A stretch of DNA of 64,000 nucleotides from Bugulina stolonifera (Eukaryota > Bryozoa > Gymnolaemata > Cheilostomatida > Bugulidae). The stretch covers positions 4,213,996-4,277,995 of the forward strand of contig OW285193.1 of NCBI GenBank assembly GCA_935421135.1. The letters run 5' to 3'. Shown piece after piece: positions 11,401 to 22,406 of the stretch (within the stretch, counting starts at the first letter, position 1; each line of letters starts with the position of its first letter). Below the pieces are notes generated by a model, which was given only the letters and a program-made list of their open reading frames with translations, did not search any database and was not told where the DNA came from. Both the position numbers and the translations under genes were made by a program.

Positions 11401-14400
11401 GAGTTAGGGATTCTGTTAGGGTGCTCAGACCTAAACCACTGGTACAAATGTACGTCAATACATTATGTATTTACATACAGATTACTGATCGGCTGTTAGT
11501 GTGCATCTACATAATATTTATAAATAAATGTAATAACATAATAAACATACCTCATACCCAATCACTGTGATAAAGGCGAGAGGAAACCTATTTACTTGTA
11601 ACTAATACTTGTACAGACTGTGTGGGCTGGTCTATTCAATATCTTTATGACTAAATAGAATACAATTTGAATACATCTCCCTTAAGGCTGTCCGTATTGT
11701 CATAACACCCAAGTGAGACGATACACTAACTACTGTGTAACTATCATCTAAAAGCATCGAATGAAATCCACAATTCCTACATGCATGGTGTTTATATAAT
11801 AGCATGTGGCAATAGAGCAAATGATGAGAGAGAAGAACACTATTTTGTCATATTTTATATGTAGGTGAAATTATATACATGTATATACAGTGCCTGCTCA
11901 TGTACATGTATCGTTCTACGATTGACGTGTAGGCTAACAATATTATAACACTAAACCAATGTGACTACTTTTAAAATTGTTTTAAACATTGGGAGTTTTC
12001 TACCTACATGTACTTATAACACGCTTACCAAGTCTCCCTGGTTTTGCAGGAGACTCCCGGGTTTTCAACTGAAATTTTGGTACTCCACCCTACCCAAAAT
12101 TGACACCTCCACCCAAATGCTGAATCTCCCTGATTTTCATCAGTGGAACTTGGCAAGCCTAACTTATAAAATTATTGATATGCAAATAGTGCTTTAGTAG
12201 GCAGCTTATGACCACTTGCCCAGGACAGTCTGCTCACTGACCACTTGCCAAGGACAGTCTGCTCACTGACCCCTTGCCCAGGGCAGTATAGGTGCGAGAG
12301 TAACACTAAATAACCAATAGCAATTACAATAACATTCTCAACCTCAAGTTGCAACTGAAAACTGCAGAATATAGAACTTCCATGGATAACCGTGAGGTGG
12401 TAGCATATTCATCTTTGAGAACTGACCAACGATCACAGACGTCATCCACGTTCATGTTCATGAAGCACTATATAGAGATCATAAATAGAAGCATCTTGAA
12501 CACACACTACATGTATATCAATACTCATGTATATTATAATAATGCACCACAACATTAGAGTAATTTTCTGTTTTTTCTGCTTTTTTAGGGACTGTTACTG
12601 GTCTTCTCTGCTCCTACTGTAACTCCCCAAAGACTGGAGAATGATTTTAAAGTCGCAGTAGCTTTTGTAGTAGAAGACAATTCTGCATATATTCTACCTT
12701 ACTTCCTGGGAACTCTTGATAGGCTAACCTATTCTAAAGAGAAGACAACCCTATGGTATGTATGTACATGTATGTAGAGAGTGGATGACTCCTTAGTGCA
12801 TGTGTATATAGGGAGGACACAACTCTATAGAGAATGCATATACGGGGAAATTAGCCCTATGATATGTAAATAGAGAATAGATAACTCTAAATGGAATCTT
12901 TTATAGAGAATAGATAACTCTATGATATATGAGTTAATTGATCTCTACAGTTTGTATAATATGCACTGATATCTGTAGGATAAGAGTAGAACAGAACTCA
13001 AAAGAATCTATAGAGTTCATTAATAGTTGGGTGAATAATGTCAGAGGCTTCTACAAAGAAATTGACCTCAACACATTCCAAGGTATGACAATTTCTACAG
13101 AGGAATGTTTTAGATAATTCACTACATAGAATGTTTACACTGCAACCATGCTAATACGGCACATAGGCACATAGATTTGCCATAAATTCCCAAAATCTAG
13201 CCTATTGAGAATGCAGATGGTACATACTTGTTTAAGGTGTAGATAAGGAGTCGTCTCCCACTGAATATGACGATATAATGTTGACCTTGAGACAGGAGGC
13301 TCTACTCTCCGCCAATACACAAGACTATCTACTGGTGAGAGTCAAGTTATTCCTGTTACTAACTGAAGGTCTCTACAATGTAATGATAGAATAATAGTTT
13401 TAGTTTCATGACACAAATTTCCGCCTTTACTTGTAGTTTCTGGAACCTGACATTTTGATACGAGACCTTGACCTTGTAGATGACCTCATAGACTCTGCCA
13501 TTGTGCACAGGTAATGTCAGCTTTTAACATAATTATTGGGATGTTGTATACCATAGAGGTATCTCTATGTTGTATACCGACACTGCAGAAGGAAATCGCT
13601 GTGTGCACTTGCAGTAGCAGTTTGATCGAAAGTAACGTATGTTATGTGTACGATACCCAGAGAGTAATACATATACATGTGTAATCCTAACTCTCGTTGA
13701 TGGGCTCTAGATAAATGCCAGGATGATTTTAATATTGTTGGATTGGTTTGATAATGAGTATAGAGTTGACGATATAAGAGTTCTCAACTAGTAACATAAT
13801 CCCACTTATAGCAGTTATATGATTATCTGGCTGGACCTCAGTGGATGGTTGACATGTAACATATTTATATAATGTGTCATGGTCGATTGTTACATTAGAA
13901 TTATGACTACTTCTTATCTAGAGCATTAGTGGTGGCACCTCTACTAACTGTCCCTGGGAAACGATACACCAACTTCTGGGGAGATATTTCAGATGAGGTA
14001 AGTTAAATCAAGACGAGCCTCTTCTCTTCTTACTCCTTGGTTAAATACATGCACTGTTGGTTTTGATTTCTTTTTTTATTTTTGATTATTTGGTAGTTCA
14101 GACGCTACAAAAGCAGAAATTTAATAATGAATAGTTTTATAATAATTATGGTTTACAATATTAAGAAAGTTTTTCTATCAACACAGTTATAAGTGCAAAC
14201 ATGCATCACTGTTCGACGTTATTATAAAATTTGCACCTGTTCGAAAAAGACAGTTCAAAACAAGATGTTTTGAAAGTGGACAGTTCAAAACTGGACAGTT
14301 CGAAACGCCAAACCCCAACCACCAGAGTTCAACTAATTTTTATGTTTGATATTACTTTTTAACTCAATTAATTATCTGTAAGTTGTGTTCTTCTAAATGC

Positions 14401-17400
14401 AATCTACACAGTTTTGGACTGTCCTGTCCTGTCCTGTTTGAAACGGGACGTTTCACAACCAGACAGTTCTGTCTGGTTGTGAAACGTCCAGTTTCAAACT
14501 GTCCCTTTACCGCTAGTATAAGACCGTAGTTTGTAGAAATAATTTATTGTAACACCGTAATTGCCTTCAGATTCCAAGAGTTGCGACAACATGAATCTGT
14601 AGATAATATATAAGCATGTAATGTCGATGTGTAGTTAGGTCCATGTGTAGGTAGGTCCATGTGTAGGTAGGTCCATGTGTAGGTAGGTCCACATTTAGGT
14701 AGGTCCATGTGTAGGTAGGTATTGGTTGATGCCTGTCTGTTGACTGGTTCTAAACTTGACTAAATAGTTGTTGTAACATAGTGTACTATACTGTACTAAT
14801 TCAGGGGTTCTATGCTGACAGTGAAAACTATGACAAAATAGCAGATAGACTAGTAAGAGGGTGCTTCTATGTTCCTTTGGTCCACAGTCTATTTATGATT
14901 CACGTGACCAATCAGCATTATAGTAGCCTTAGCTTCAACAATTCCCTCTATAAGGAACAAGAGCTAAACAAATATTTTCATCTGGTTGGTTTCTCACGCT
15001 CTGCATTAGAGCAAGGTGAGTGTATTCCCTATATCTAATTGGCTGTTACCACGAACTATAATATTGTTGTTAGACATGACGTGTTAGTAATCTTGAAATT
15101 CTGAAACTGTTGCAACTACCTGGGTTTAACAAACCGACTGCTTCTTTAGAAATATGCTCTGCTAATTGTCAACACAAGTACACAATGCAATAGCATGCTA
15201 GTATGGATATTGTATTCCGCAATACGTCATTCGTTGCCATCGTGTTATGTAAAAACAATGAATGTGAAGTTCGGGAAATTCCTAATATTATGGAAGACTG
15301 CTCTGGTAATCATATTGCTGTAAAGATGAATAAAGTTGCATTTTGGGTCATGGTTTGCTACAAAATCTCCTGTATTGTGTATTTTCTTCTCTCTTGTGTA
15401 GGAGGTAAAATAATGATATGTAATAATGTTGTCTACGGAGAGACATCGTTGCCTAGCAACTGGGTAGAGAATGGAGATAAAGGGAGACAGCTTTATATAA
15501 TATCGGCGCTTCGAAGATTAGCCTGTAAGTCACCATGTAGTAACATGTTTAGTAAGTTACATAAGTTACTATGTAGTAACATGTTTAGTAAGTTACATAA
15601 GTTACTATGTAGTAGCATGTTTAGTAAGTTATATAAGTTACCATGTAGTAACATGTTTAGTAAGTTACATAAGTTACCATGCAGTAACATGTTTAGTGGC
15701 TGATAGAAGATAGCTATGGGTACAATACTGATAGATTTTTAATTATTAATTAACTAGCTGGTGAGTTGATCTCGAATTAGATTAGCTACATGTACATGTA
15801 CATAATACCATATCTACGTGTAGCTAGCACTATACAATTTAGTTAAAACTCTAAACACTACAACTGGAGCTGTCTACATGTAAGAATGACGGCATTGCGT
15901 TGCAACATTTACATCCATGTATACTTTCATTATAATGAAGTTGATTGTGATATTGCTTGCAGTGAACCTAGAACCAGTTTTACCTTCCAGTTACTTAGAG
16001 AGAAGACGGTCTCACTTGTCTGAAGACTTTGATATGGTGAGAGTCCTTTAGCTAAACAGACAGTTCCATTGTTTAGGCCTATATTTGGTTTTTAGCATAC
16101 AATATACATGTACATTTATGATTAAATGATGGACGTTGATATGTTAGATGAATGTTTATTAACTACATCCAGGTGTATATTATAAACCTGAAGAAGAGGA
16201 AACAGAGGCGTTCTCTAATGGAGCACGTTATGTATGAGCTGGAAATAGACAAGTATATATTCTTTGAAGCTGTCGATGGCAAGTGAGTGTATACACCTAA
16301 CTCGACGATCTCTCATATGATATACTGGATATACCTTACTAACAGAGTGTGTTACTTGTTGGATATGAATTGCTATTGCATTGAGTGTCCAATGTTATAG
16401 GGGGTCAGGTCGCAGGAAGTTAGTTACTATTGGCAGATCTTTCTGAATGCTAATCTTTAAGGCGCTCTCTGTTGTGATTGTGATGTTATATCATGTACCT
16501 GCGGATTGAGACTGTGGAACAAAAGTACTCTTTTATTATTAGCTCACTGCAGATGTAGATGTACATTGTATTATGCCTCATCATGTGACGCTACAATGTT
16601 TATAGTGATAACAGAACTCATGCTGTTTGTCATTCGCCAATCTCATATGGTTTTTGATTGGTAGATTGTTGAATGACTCATATCTACAGCAGCTGCAGGT
16701 AAACACTCTACCAGGATACCAGGAACCTTTCCACAAGAGAGACCATCTAACTCAAGGCGAAATTGGCTGCTTCCTAAGTCACTACTTTATCTGGCAAGAG
16801 GTGAGTATGGAGTTGTCTTCTCTCTTTGTTAATCATATTCACAATGCAATACACCGGATGAGCAGGGGTAATAGGCAATCACCATACTATCAGGCTCATC
16901 TGATCAATGTGGGAGATTAAGCATTTGAATAGAAGGTATCCAACTCGGATGAGAGGGTTTCTAATTTAGATTGGGTGGGTGCCAAAATCTAGTTTGAAAA
17001 TGAGGGAATCCCTTACTAAATGAGGGTGACTTTAAGATATGCTATTCTATACTCTATTGCGTAGCCCAAATGCGTACATATAGGTAGCATGTGATACAAT
17101 GATCCTTCTTAAGGCTCGGCTACAAGAGAGACCGATTGTTCTTTTTCGGGCTTCGGAACCTCATTCTAGAGCAAATGGGCGCTCCGTTTTTTGGCTATGC
17201 AAAGACCAACATGTTGACCTTTTCGGTTCATGGTGTCATAGAGCGCTGTGGTAGCTGGTTAATACTACATATTACAATGACTTCAATTACATAATTTATT
17301 AAAAATCAGCTTTGGTTATTGGCTGGATATTAATCAGGGTCACTTGTGGAATGGTACTATGCATTACCTATAGAGTCGTGCCAACGAACAACAAAGTTGT

Positions 17401-18900
17401 TCCGTCAAAACATCACGGCTTCTCGTGTAGCCGAGCCTTAAGAGTTTTAGTCAGAGGCAAAAAATATGAAATTGAAGGTTCGCAGCGAGAACTTGAGCTA
17501 TTCCCAACTTAGTTTGATGTTCAACCCACAAAATAAAAATTTCTGTTTCAGGATATTACACATGTATGGTTTCCTCTTTTTTTGCTGATCTAGGCTCAAC
17601 AAAAAGGGTACAATAGAATCCTAATACTAGAGGATGATGCCACACCCACTAATGAGATGATGGCTAACTACGAGATGATGAGGGGAGATCTGCAGAAGCT
17701 GAATGATGAGTGGGATCTGTTGTAAGTCCTTCACTGTGACCTTATGTGGTGCTGCAGTACCATTGCTTACAAATATATATCTCCTCTTTATTTTATAAAC
17801 AATATTCTTGATTAAACTGTATGCATACTGTTAATGCTATTCCACATACTTTAATCAATTGTCAACATGATGAATCAGAAGTTGTCTTCCCTTGTCAAAA
17901 GAATCAATATAATTTCACTGTTTGTTATGCTCACATTCAGTACTCATATAGCTCTGCGGTTCTGAATACAGATATCTTGGGAGAAAGATACTTGATGAGG
18001 AAAAGGACACGGCGTTTAGTGATCATCTAGTGATACCAGGCTATAGCTACTGGTTGGTAGCCTATGCTCTTACCAATAGAGGAATAAACAAGGTGCTTTC
18101 CCATAGACCTCTCAGTAAGATGTTACCCACAGATGAATATATACCAATACTCTTCGATCAACATCCAAAGTGAGTGAAATCTGAATTCTTATGAAGTTAT
18201 AGAGAGAAAACTCTGCAAGTAGCTCACAATATACGCACACAATGTGTACTTGTACACACACATGTAATTACAACGTATTACTGATTACATGTAAGTGATG
18301 TAACTACATGTATCTATGGAAAGTCGTTGTTAGGCTTGAAAGCATTCGTCTCCCTCTTGAACTCATGTTATAAAAAGTGAATACGATATACTGGCATATT
18401 ACAAGTTAGGCACAGAGGCACAATCAGAAAACAGAGTATAAACCACCGCCCAGGTTGTTCTGGGGAAACATTAATCACTTGTCAGATGGCTGAAAACTGA
18501 AAATTTCTATATAAATCATATAAAACGGCGGCCGTAATCGAACAAAATTGGCAGCTAGCAATAATTATTATTTATCGGACATACAGCGAAAGATAATTAT
18601 GTTACACTAGTTTAATATAAGCAAACACAACATGCTTTTTCATGTATTTACCTTGATATTAGGTTGTGGAAATACCGATGATCCTTCCCCAGCTGAGCTC
18701 AATCATTACATTGTATTATGATGTCCATCAGTTACCATTATTATTGTACCTGTAGTGAGGAGTGGAAGAAACAGTTCTCACCTCGTGACCTCATCGCTCT
18801 CTCAACCAATCCTAGACTAATATTCCCAGCACAATATCCAGGGGATGACAACTACATATCTGACACGGAACACATTGCTCCTACTCACGATGAACTGTAA
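8461..18900 (+). CDS. COLGALT: Procollagen galactosyltransferase (GT25 family), complete tandem paralogue
   Basis: Fourteen exons splice in phase: 8461-8484, 12589-12755, 12979-13082, 13237-13334, 13437-13510, 13922-13997, 14805-15015, 15402-15524, 15963-16036, 16173-16282, 16665-16800, 17594-17721, 17972-18169 and 18756-18900, giving 555 aa (family members are about 600). Exon 1 is the least certain: MNVSWIFK joins GLLLVFSAPTV to make a signal peptide across a 4.1-kb intron. The N-terminal glycosyltransferase-like domain includes FLEPD at residues 132-136, where vertebrate enzymes have a DxD-type VDAD. The C-terminal GT25 domain has VYIINLKKRKQRR, FFEAVDG, GEIGCFLSHYFIW, ILILEDDA (E412-D414), PGYSYWLVAYAL and PGDDNYISD. 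HDEL at 552-555 indicates ER residence. Known role: hydroxylysine galactosylation of collagen. Intron phases equal those of the gene at 24-3158. Confidence 0.9.
12022..12160. mobile_element. Short TIR repeat (MITE-like), copy 2
   Basis: Starts CGCTTACCAAGTCTCCCTGG and ends with the inverted form ACTTGGCAAGCCT. Homologous to 7253-7357 with an internal length difference of about 30 bp. Confidence 0.65.
12206..12291. repeat. 33-bp tandem repeat, about 2.5 copies
   Basis: Unit resembles GACCACTTGCCCAGGACAGT followed by CTGCTCACT. It lies in intron 1 of the second COLGALT gene. Confidence 0.8.
14225..14515. repeat. Palindromic element with a perfect 21-bp hairpin
   Basis: The core at 14446-14466 and 14469-14489 is a perfect inverted repeat with a 2-nt loop (arms GGACGTTTCACAACCAGACA plus G). 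Outside it, GTTTGAAAC and GTTTCAAAC extend the stem past one mismatch. Further GGACAGTTCAAAAC/GGACAGTTCGAAAC motifs to the left look like the inverted end, suggesting a small inserted palindromic element in an intron. Confidence 0.75.
14633..14722. repeat. 16-bp tandem repeat (GTAGGTAGGTCCATGT)
   Basis: About six copies in the intron just upstream of the exon at 14805. One unit reads CCACATTT instead of CCATGTGT. Confidence 0.85.
15535..15695. repeat. 36-bp tandem repeat
   Basis: About 4.5 copies of ATGTAGTAACATGTTTAGTA followed by AGTTACATAAGTTACT, starting right after the donor at 15525. It creates repetitive frames on both strands that are not genes. Confidence 0.9.
17113..17437. mobile_element. 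TTAA-flanked MITE in a COLGALT intron
   Basis: Terminal inverted repeats are GGCTCGGCTACAAGAGAGAC on the left and, in inverse complement, GGCTCGGCTACACGAGAAGC on the right. TTAA borders both ends (17109-17112 and 17438-17441), consistent with piggyBac-type integration; a Harbinger-type 3-bp TTA/TAA reading is also possible. No coding interior. Confidence 0.8.
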
Positions 18901-20140
18901 CCCCACTGTACAGTGAAATATATCAGCAATGGTTGAAGTCGGTGGTTCAAACAATGAACTCTACATGTACATGCAACATTAATATAATTATTTTAGTTTC
19001 TTCCAGAATCAAAATATAAACTTCTTTTTATTATTGTTGTTATTTATTTGCCTTATCTAATTGAACAAAATATGTGTTTGTATTTTTGCTCAAGGCACTT
19101 ACTTTTTGGTGATTTGTGGGGTAAACAAGGGTCTGTTGGGCATTCAGTAATGCTCACAGCTACTAGCCAACTCTTCTTGTTCCAGCTAGTAGTGAGAGCA
19201 TGTGTATTCAAATTGTATTATGAACAATACACAAATTTTAAAGAATCATATGCATACATTGTATGGTATTTAGAAGATGTATACTTGCCAATAAACCGCT
19301 ACTTGTTAAAGCCATAACTCCGGTTACAAAACAGAACTATGTTCTCCATGCTGCATAAATTGCGTTTTAAAAACTTAATCTGTGTGAGATTTCTGTTGTA
19401 ATAGCATCTTCTTTTGTTGAGGATTGAACAATTATATGGAGATCTGTGTGAATTTTTACATTCAGGGTGTGGTTCAAATGGAGAACACAGGCTATTTCTT
19501 CTATTTAATACCAAAAGCTAGGTTCAACATCAATATCAATATCTCCACCTAGACATATTTTAAAAATTGAGTAGAGATACATGTATATTCTATGCATACA
19601 TTGGGAGCGCAGCATGTTACGACGTGCACCAATGCGATACATTTACTCTACTGTGGGAGCAGTTATTAGTCTATAGCAAATGCTGGTGTACTCTTTAGCT
19701 GAATAGACTGCGAATAGCAGGAACAGATTCTACTCTAATGTCGTATGTGCAGTCTGTTAACCTGGGCACCTGGTGTGTAATCCTGTCAATGATGTTGCTG
19801 CCATATACATGTAGTTATTGTATGATACCAGAATTGTCTCCCTTGAGATCCATACTGCAAGCAAACAACTCTAAATATCCTTTGCTACATGACTACACTA
19901 TCTTTCCACCATTGAGTTTGTAATATGCATTACTGAGTCAGGAGTTGTCCTCTCATAGCTATCACCAAACAGGAAATACAGCTGCACAGCACGAGACACA
20001 AGGATGATGCCACATCTACCAATGAGAGTAGATTAGATTACACATCTTATTCAATGATTTCGCCTGAACATGATGAATGCTATGTGCATGTCGGTAGCAG
20101 AAAGTTTTACCCGTGTTTTTGCACACTGAAACCTATAGCG
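18901..20140. other. 3' flank of the second COLGALT gene and spacer
   Basis: AATAAA occurs at 19291-19296. Otherwise short frames only, with nothing recognised. Confidence 0.4.
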
Positions 20141-20142
20141 CC

Positions 20143-20300
20143 AGGGTGGTGTAATGGGTAATTTCTTGTTAATGTTAGTGTCATAGGCTCAAGTCCCATG
20201 CACTCCTGAAGAAACTGGGTTCTTCCAATCAAAGCCCAGCTCTTGTCGCAGCTTCAGTATGCAACGGTAAACGCATAAATGCCAAAACATACTGCAATCG
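20143..20300 (+). mobile_element. Possible tRNA-derived SINE
   Basis: GGTGGTGTAATGGGTAA resembles a pol III A box and GGCTCAAGTCCC, about 45 nt later, resembles a B box. The downstream body contains a self-complementary CTGGGTTCTTCCAATCAAAG. No clean tRNA cloverleaf. Confidence 0.4.
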
Positions 20301-21101
20301 ATACTGAATGAAAACCAAAACACAGCAACAATGTACGTTTTGTGAACCCCTGTTCTCAATACTCATGAGTTATGGAGGCGTGCTGCTGGACAAACTACTT
20401 GTTCTGATCATACAGGTGCTGCGCATATAAAAATATGGAAATGTAATACTATACCTAACAGAACCAATCATGACACCAGTAGCGACGTTGAAAGTGTTTG
20501 GTTACCAAAAGGTTAAATAGAAATATCGCCATACATAGCATGACGTCATTATAACATGCTGCCTCTGGCCACTGAGATAATGTAAACAATCTACGGTTTT
20601 AATAATCTAGTAAAATGATAAGCTTAGGCATAACAGTGATGTAAATAGAGCACGTCCTCACTATTTACTTATTATAGAGAGTATAGTGACAGCCTAAACT
20701 CCATCTTGTTTTATTTATAGCAGCCATGACATAAGTGACATCCTTATACTTATTGATTATCAATCTATAAGACTGTATTATAGCTAACTGCAAATACAGC
20801 TGAGGGAATATTATACAGTTTCAGGTAATTACCTAAAGTAATAGAGAATAAATTACTTTATAAAGAATTACTAAAATCAATAGTAGCTGGTATCTTTACT
20901 GTAGTGCAATTGAAAGGTACGGGGCGCATCATAAAGCGCCCGTAAAACCATCACATTTATATACAATCGCGACAAGATTATAGTGTAAGGTTGCTTGAGA
21001 AACAGCATTACATGTAAGAGTACTTTCATTTCAGTTTAAATATTCTACTGGATAGAGCTGGAGTAGAGAGAGAAAGCTTCAAGTGTAACTACAATATAGA
21101 A
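20301..21101. other. Intergenic, nothing recognised
   Basis: AT-rich, no supported gene or repeat. Confidence 0.4.
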
Positions 21102-21694
21102 ATGAGTAGCGCACCAAAAGGTAACCAAATCTCATGTGCTGTACACCACCTCTGGTTGGATCACTAGAGCCAGTTGGTGATAGCTGATCATGCTATGTTG
21201 GTTAGTTAGTTTGTATAGTGCAAGTTTAGCTGAGGTAATATTATATATTTAGTGTTTGAAAGAGAGAGGAGATGGAATTGAGAAAAATATGAACGAAGAA
21301 AAAAAATATCTGCATGCCGTAAACCTGCTGTAAATCATGCAATTATTATTCATATCTCACCTATAAATTAAAATTTTCGTGTGATGGTGTTATAGATGAA
21401 GCCAGCCAGTTCATTGCGGCCGATTTGAACCTGTATTCGAATCCCCTTAACAGAGCATTGGGACAGAGGACCAGTCTCAAGAAGAATGGAGGTGAGGGAA
21501 CTAAGGCTAAGTGTACAACCAGTCCAAAAACCTCCGATGATGCTGCAAGCAAGGCAATACAGCTGCAGACAGCACAGAGGCTAACTGCTGCTACTAAACC
21601 TGATAGTAAACAGGAAATGGGGGAGGTTATTGCAGTAGATCTCATCCAGTATAACTCACCAATGAAGGACTTGGAAGCAAGAGAAGACAACTGA
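21102..21694 (+). CDS. Small two-exon gene, function unknown
   Basis: Exon 21102-21120 (MSSAPK plus one base) joins 21396-21694 across a 275-bp GT-AG intron (…CAAAAG/GTAACC and GTTATAG/ATGAAG), giving 105 aa. The product is hydrophilic: DEASQFIAADLNLYSNPLNR near the start, then a Lys/Thr/Ser-rich middle, then MGEVIAVDLIQYNSPMKDLE and an acidic end. No signal peptide, membrane span or recognised domain. Support comes from splice phase and protein-like composition of the second exon. Both strands are open here, so the minus frame is a competing but less convincing reading. The unknown gene at 22407 converges on it. Confidence 0.5.
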
Positions 21695-22406
21695 TTAGAT
21701 AACCTCACAGACAAAACTGACATTCAAATAGATATATTAGTGATATAGGGTAGCCTTAGAATCTCATACTATCAAATAACTTAGACCATACAACCCAAAT
21801 AGCAGTGGGGTTCACAAGAGGAGACAACTACTAACGATCAGATGAGAGACACTAGACCTCTCATAGCAGAAATAAATGGGAATGTTATACAATATCCATG
21901 ATCTCTTAGAGAGAATATTATTACATTGTATATGTACATGTACAGCGGTGAAATAGCCTATATTCCAATGTCTTCAGCCATAGCCTGTCATAATGTAATA
22001 AACAAAATAGTCTGAGATCCCAAAATTTATTGTACATCAGGTTTATATAAGATAGAAATTGCGACAGTATAATATGCAGTTCATATTCGAACATTTATAG
22101 TAAGTAGTTGATAAAATAGATAATTTCATATATCCATGCATGCATTACGTTTTTTATAATGTAACATACGTGTACGTATATATAGAGTTCATAGAGTTGT
22201 CTCCACTATTTACTAGTCTGTAATGCAATTGGGAATTGTCTGCCCATTAAATGGTAATTTCTATAAATAGTAGCAGCCTATGGAGTTCATGTAACGTTCG
22301 TAAATCTTCCTTTGTTCATAATCTACGATTCACTGGTATCATGTGTAGACAACTTCTAGCGTTGATAGATGCTATCACTCTGGTATAGTTTAGCAATGGG
22401 TCAATA
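21695..22406. other. Convergent intergenic spacer
   Basis: AT-rich spacer between two converging gene models. Nothing recognised. Confidence 0.4.

Larger units (their letters stand above)
8485..12588 (+). other. Proposed intron 1 of the second COLGALT gene
   Basis: Holds a 20-nt poly-G run (10939-10958), the second short-TIR repeat (12022-12160) and a 33-bp repeat (12206-12291). A slightly GC-richer block at 8970-9180 has no supported coding role. If exon 1 is wrong, this stretch is intergenic. Confidence 0.45.

Noticed and set aside
12400..12560. Alternative first exon for the second COLGALT gene starting at the ATG near 12382
   Set aside because: It gives no signal peptide and does not join exon 12589 in frame, unlike the 24-nt exon at 8461.
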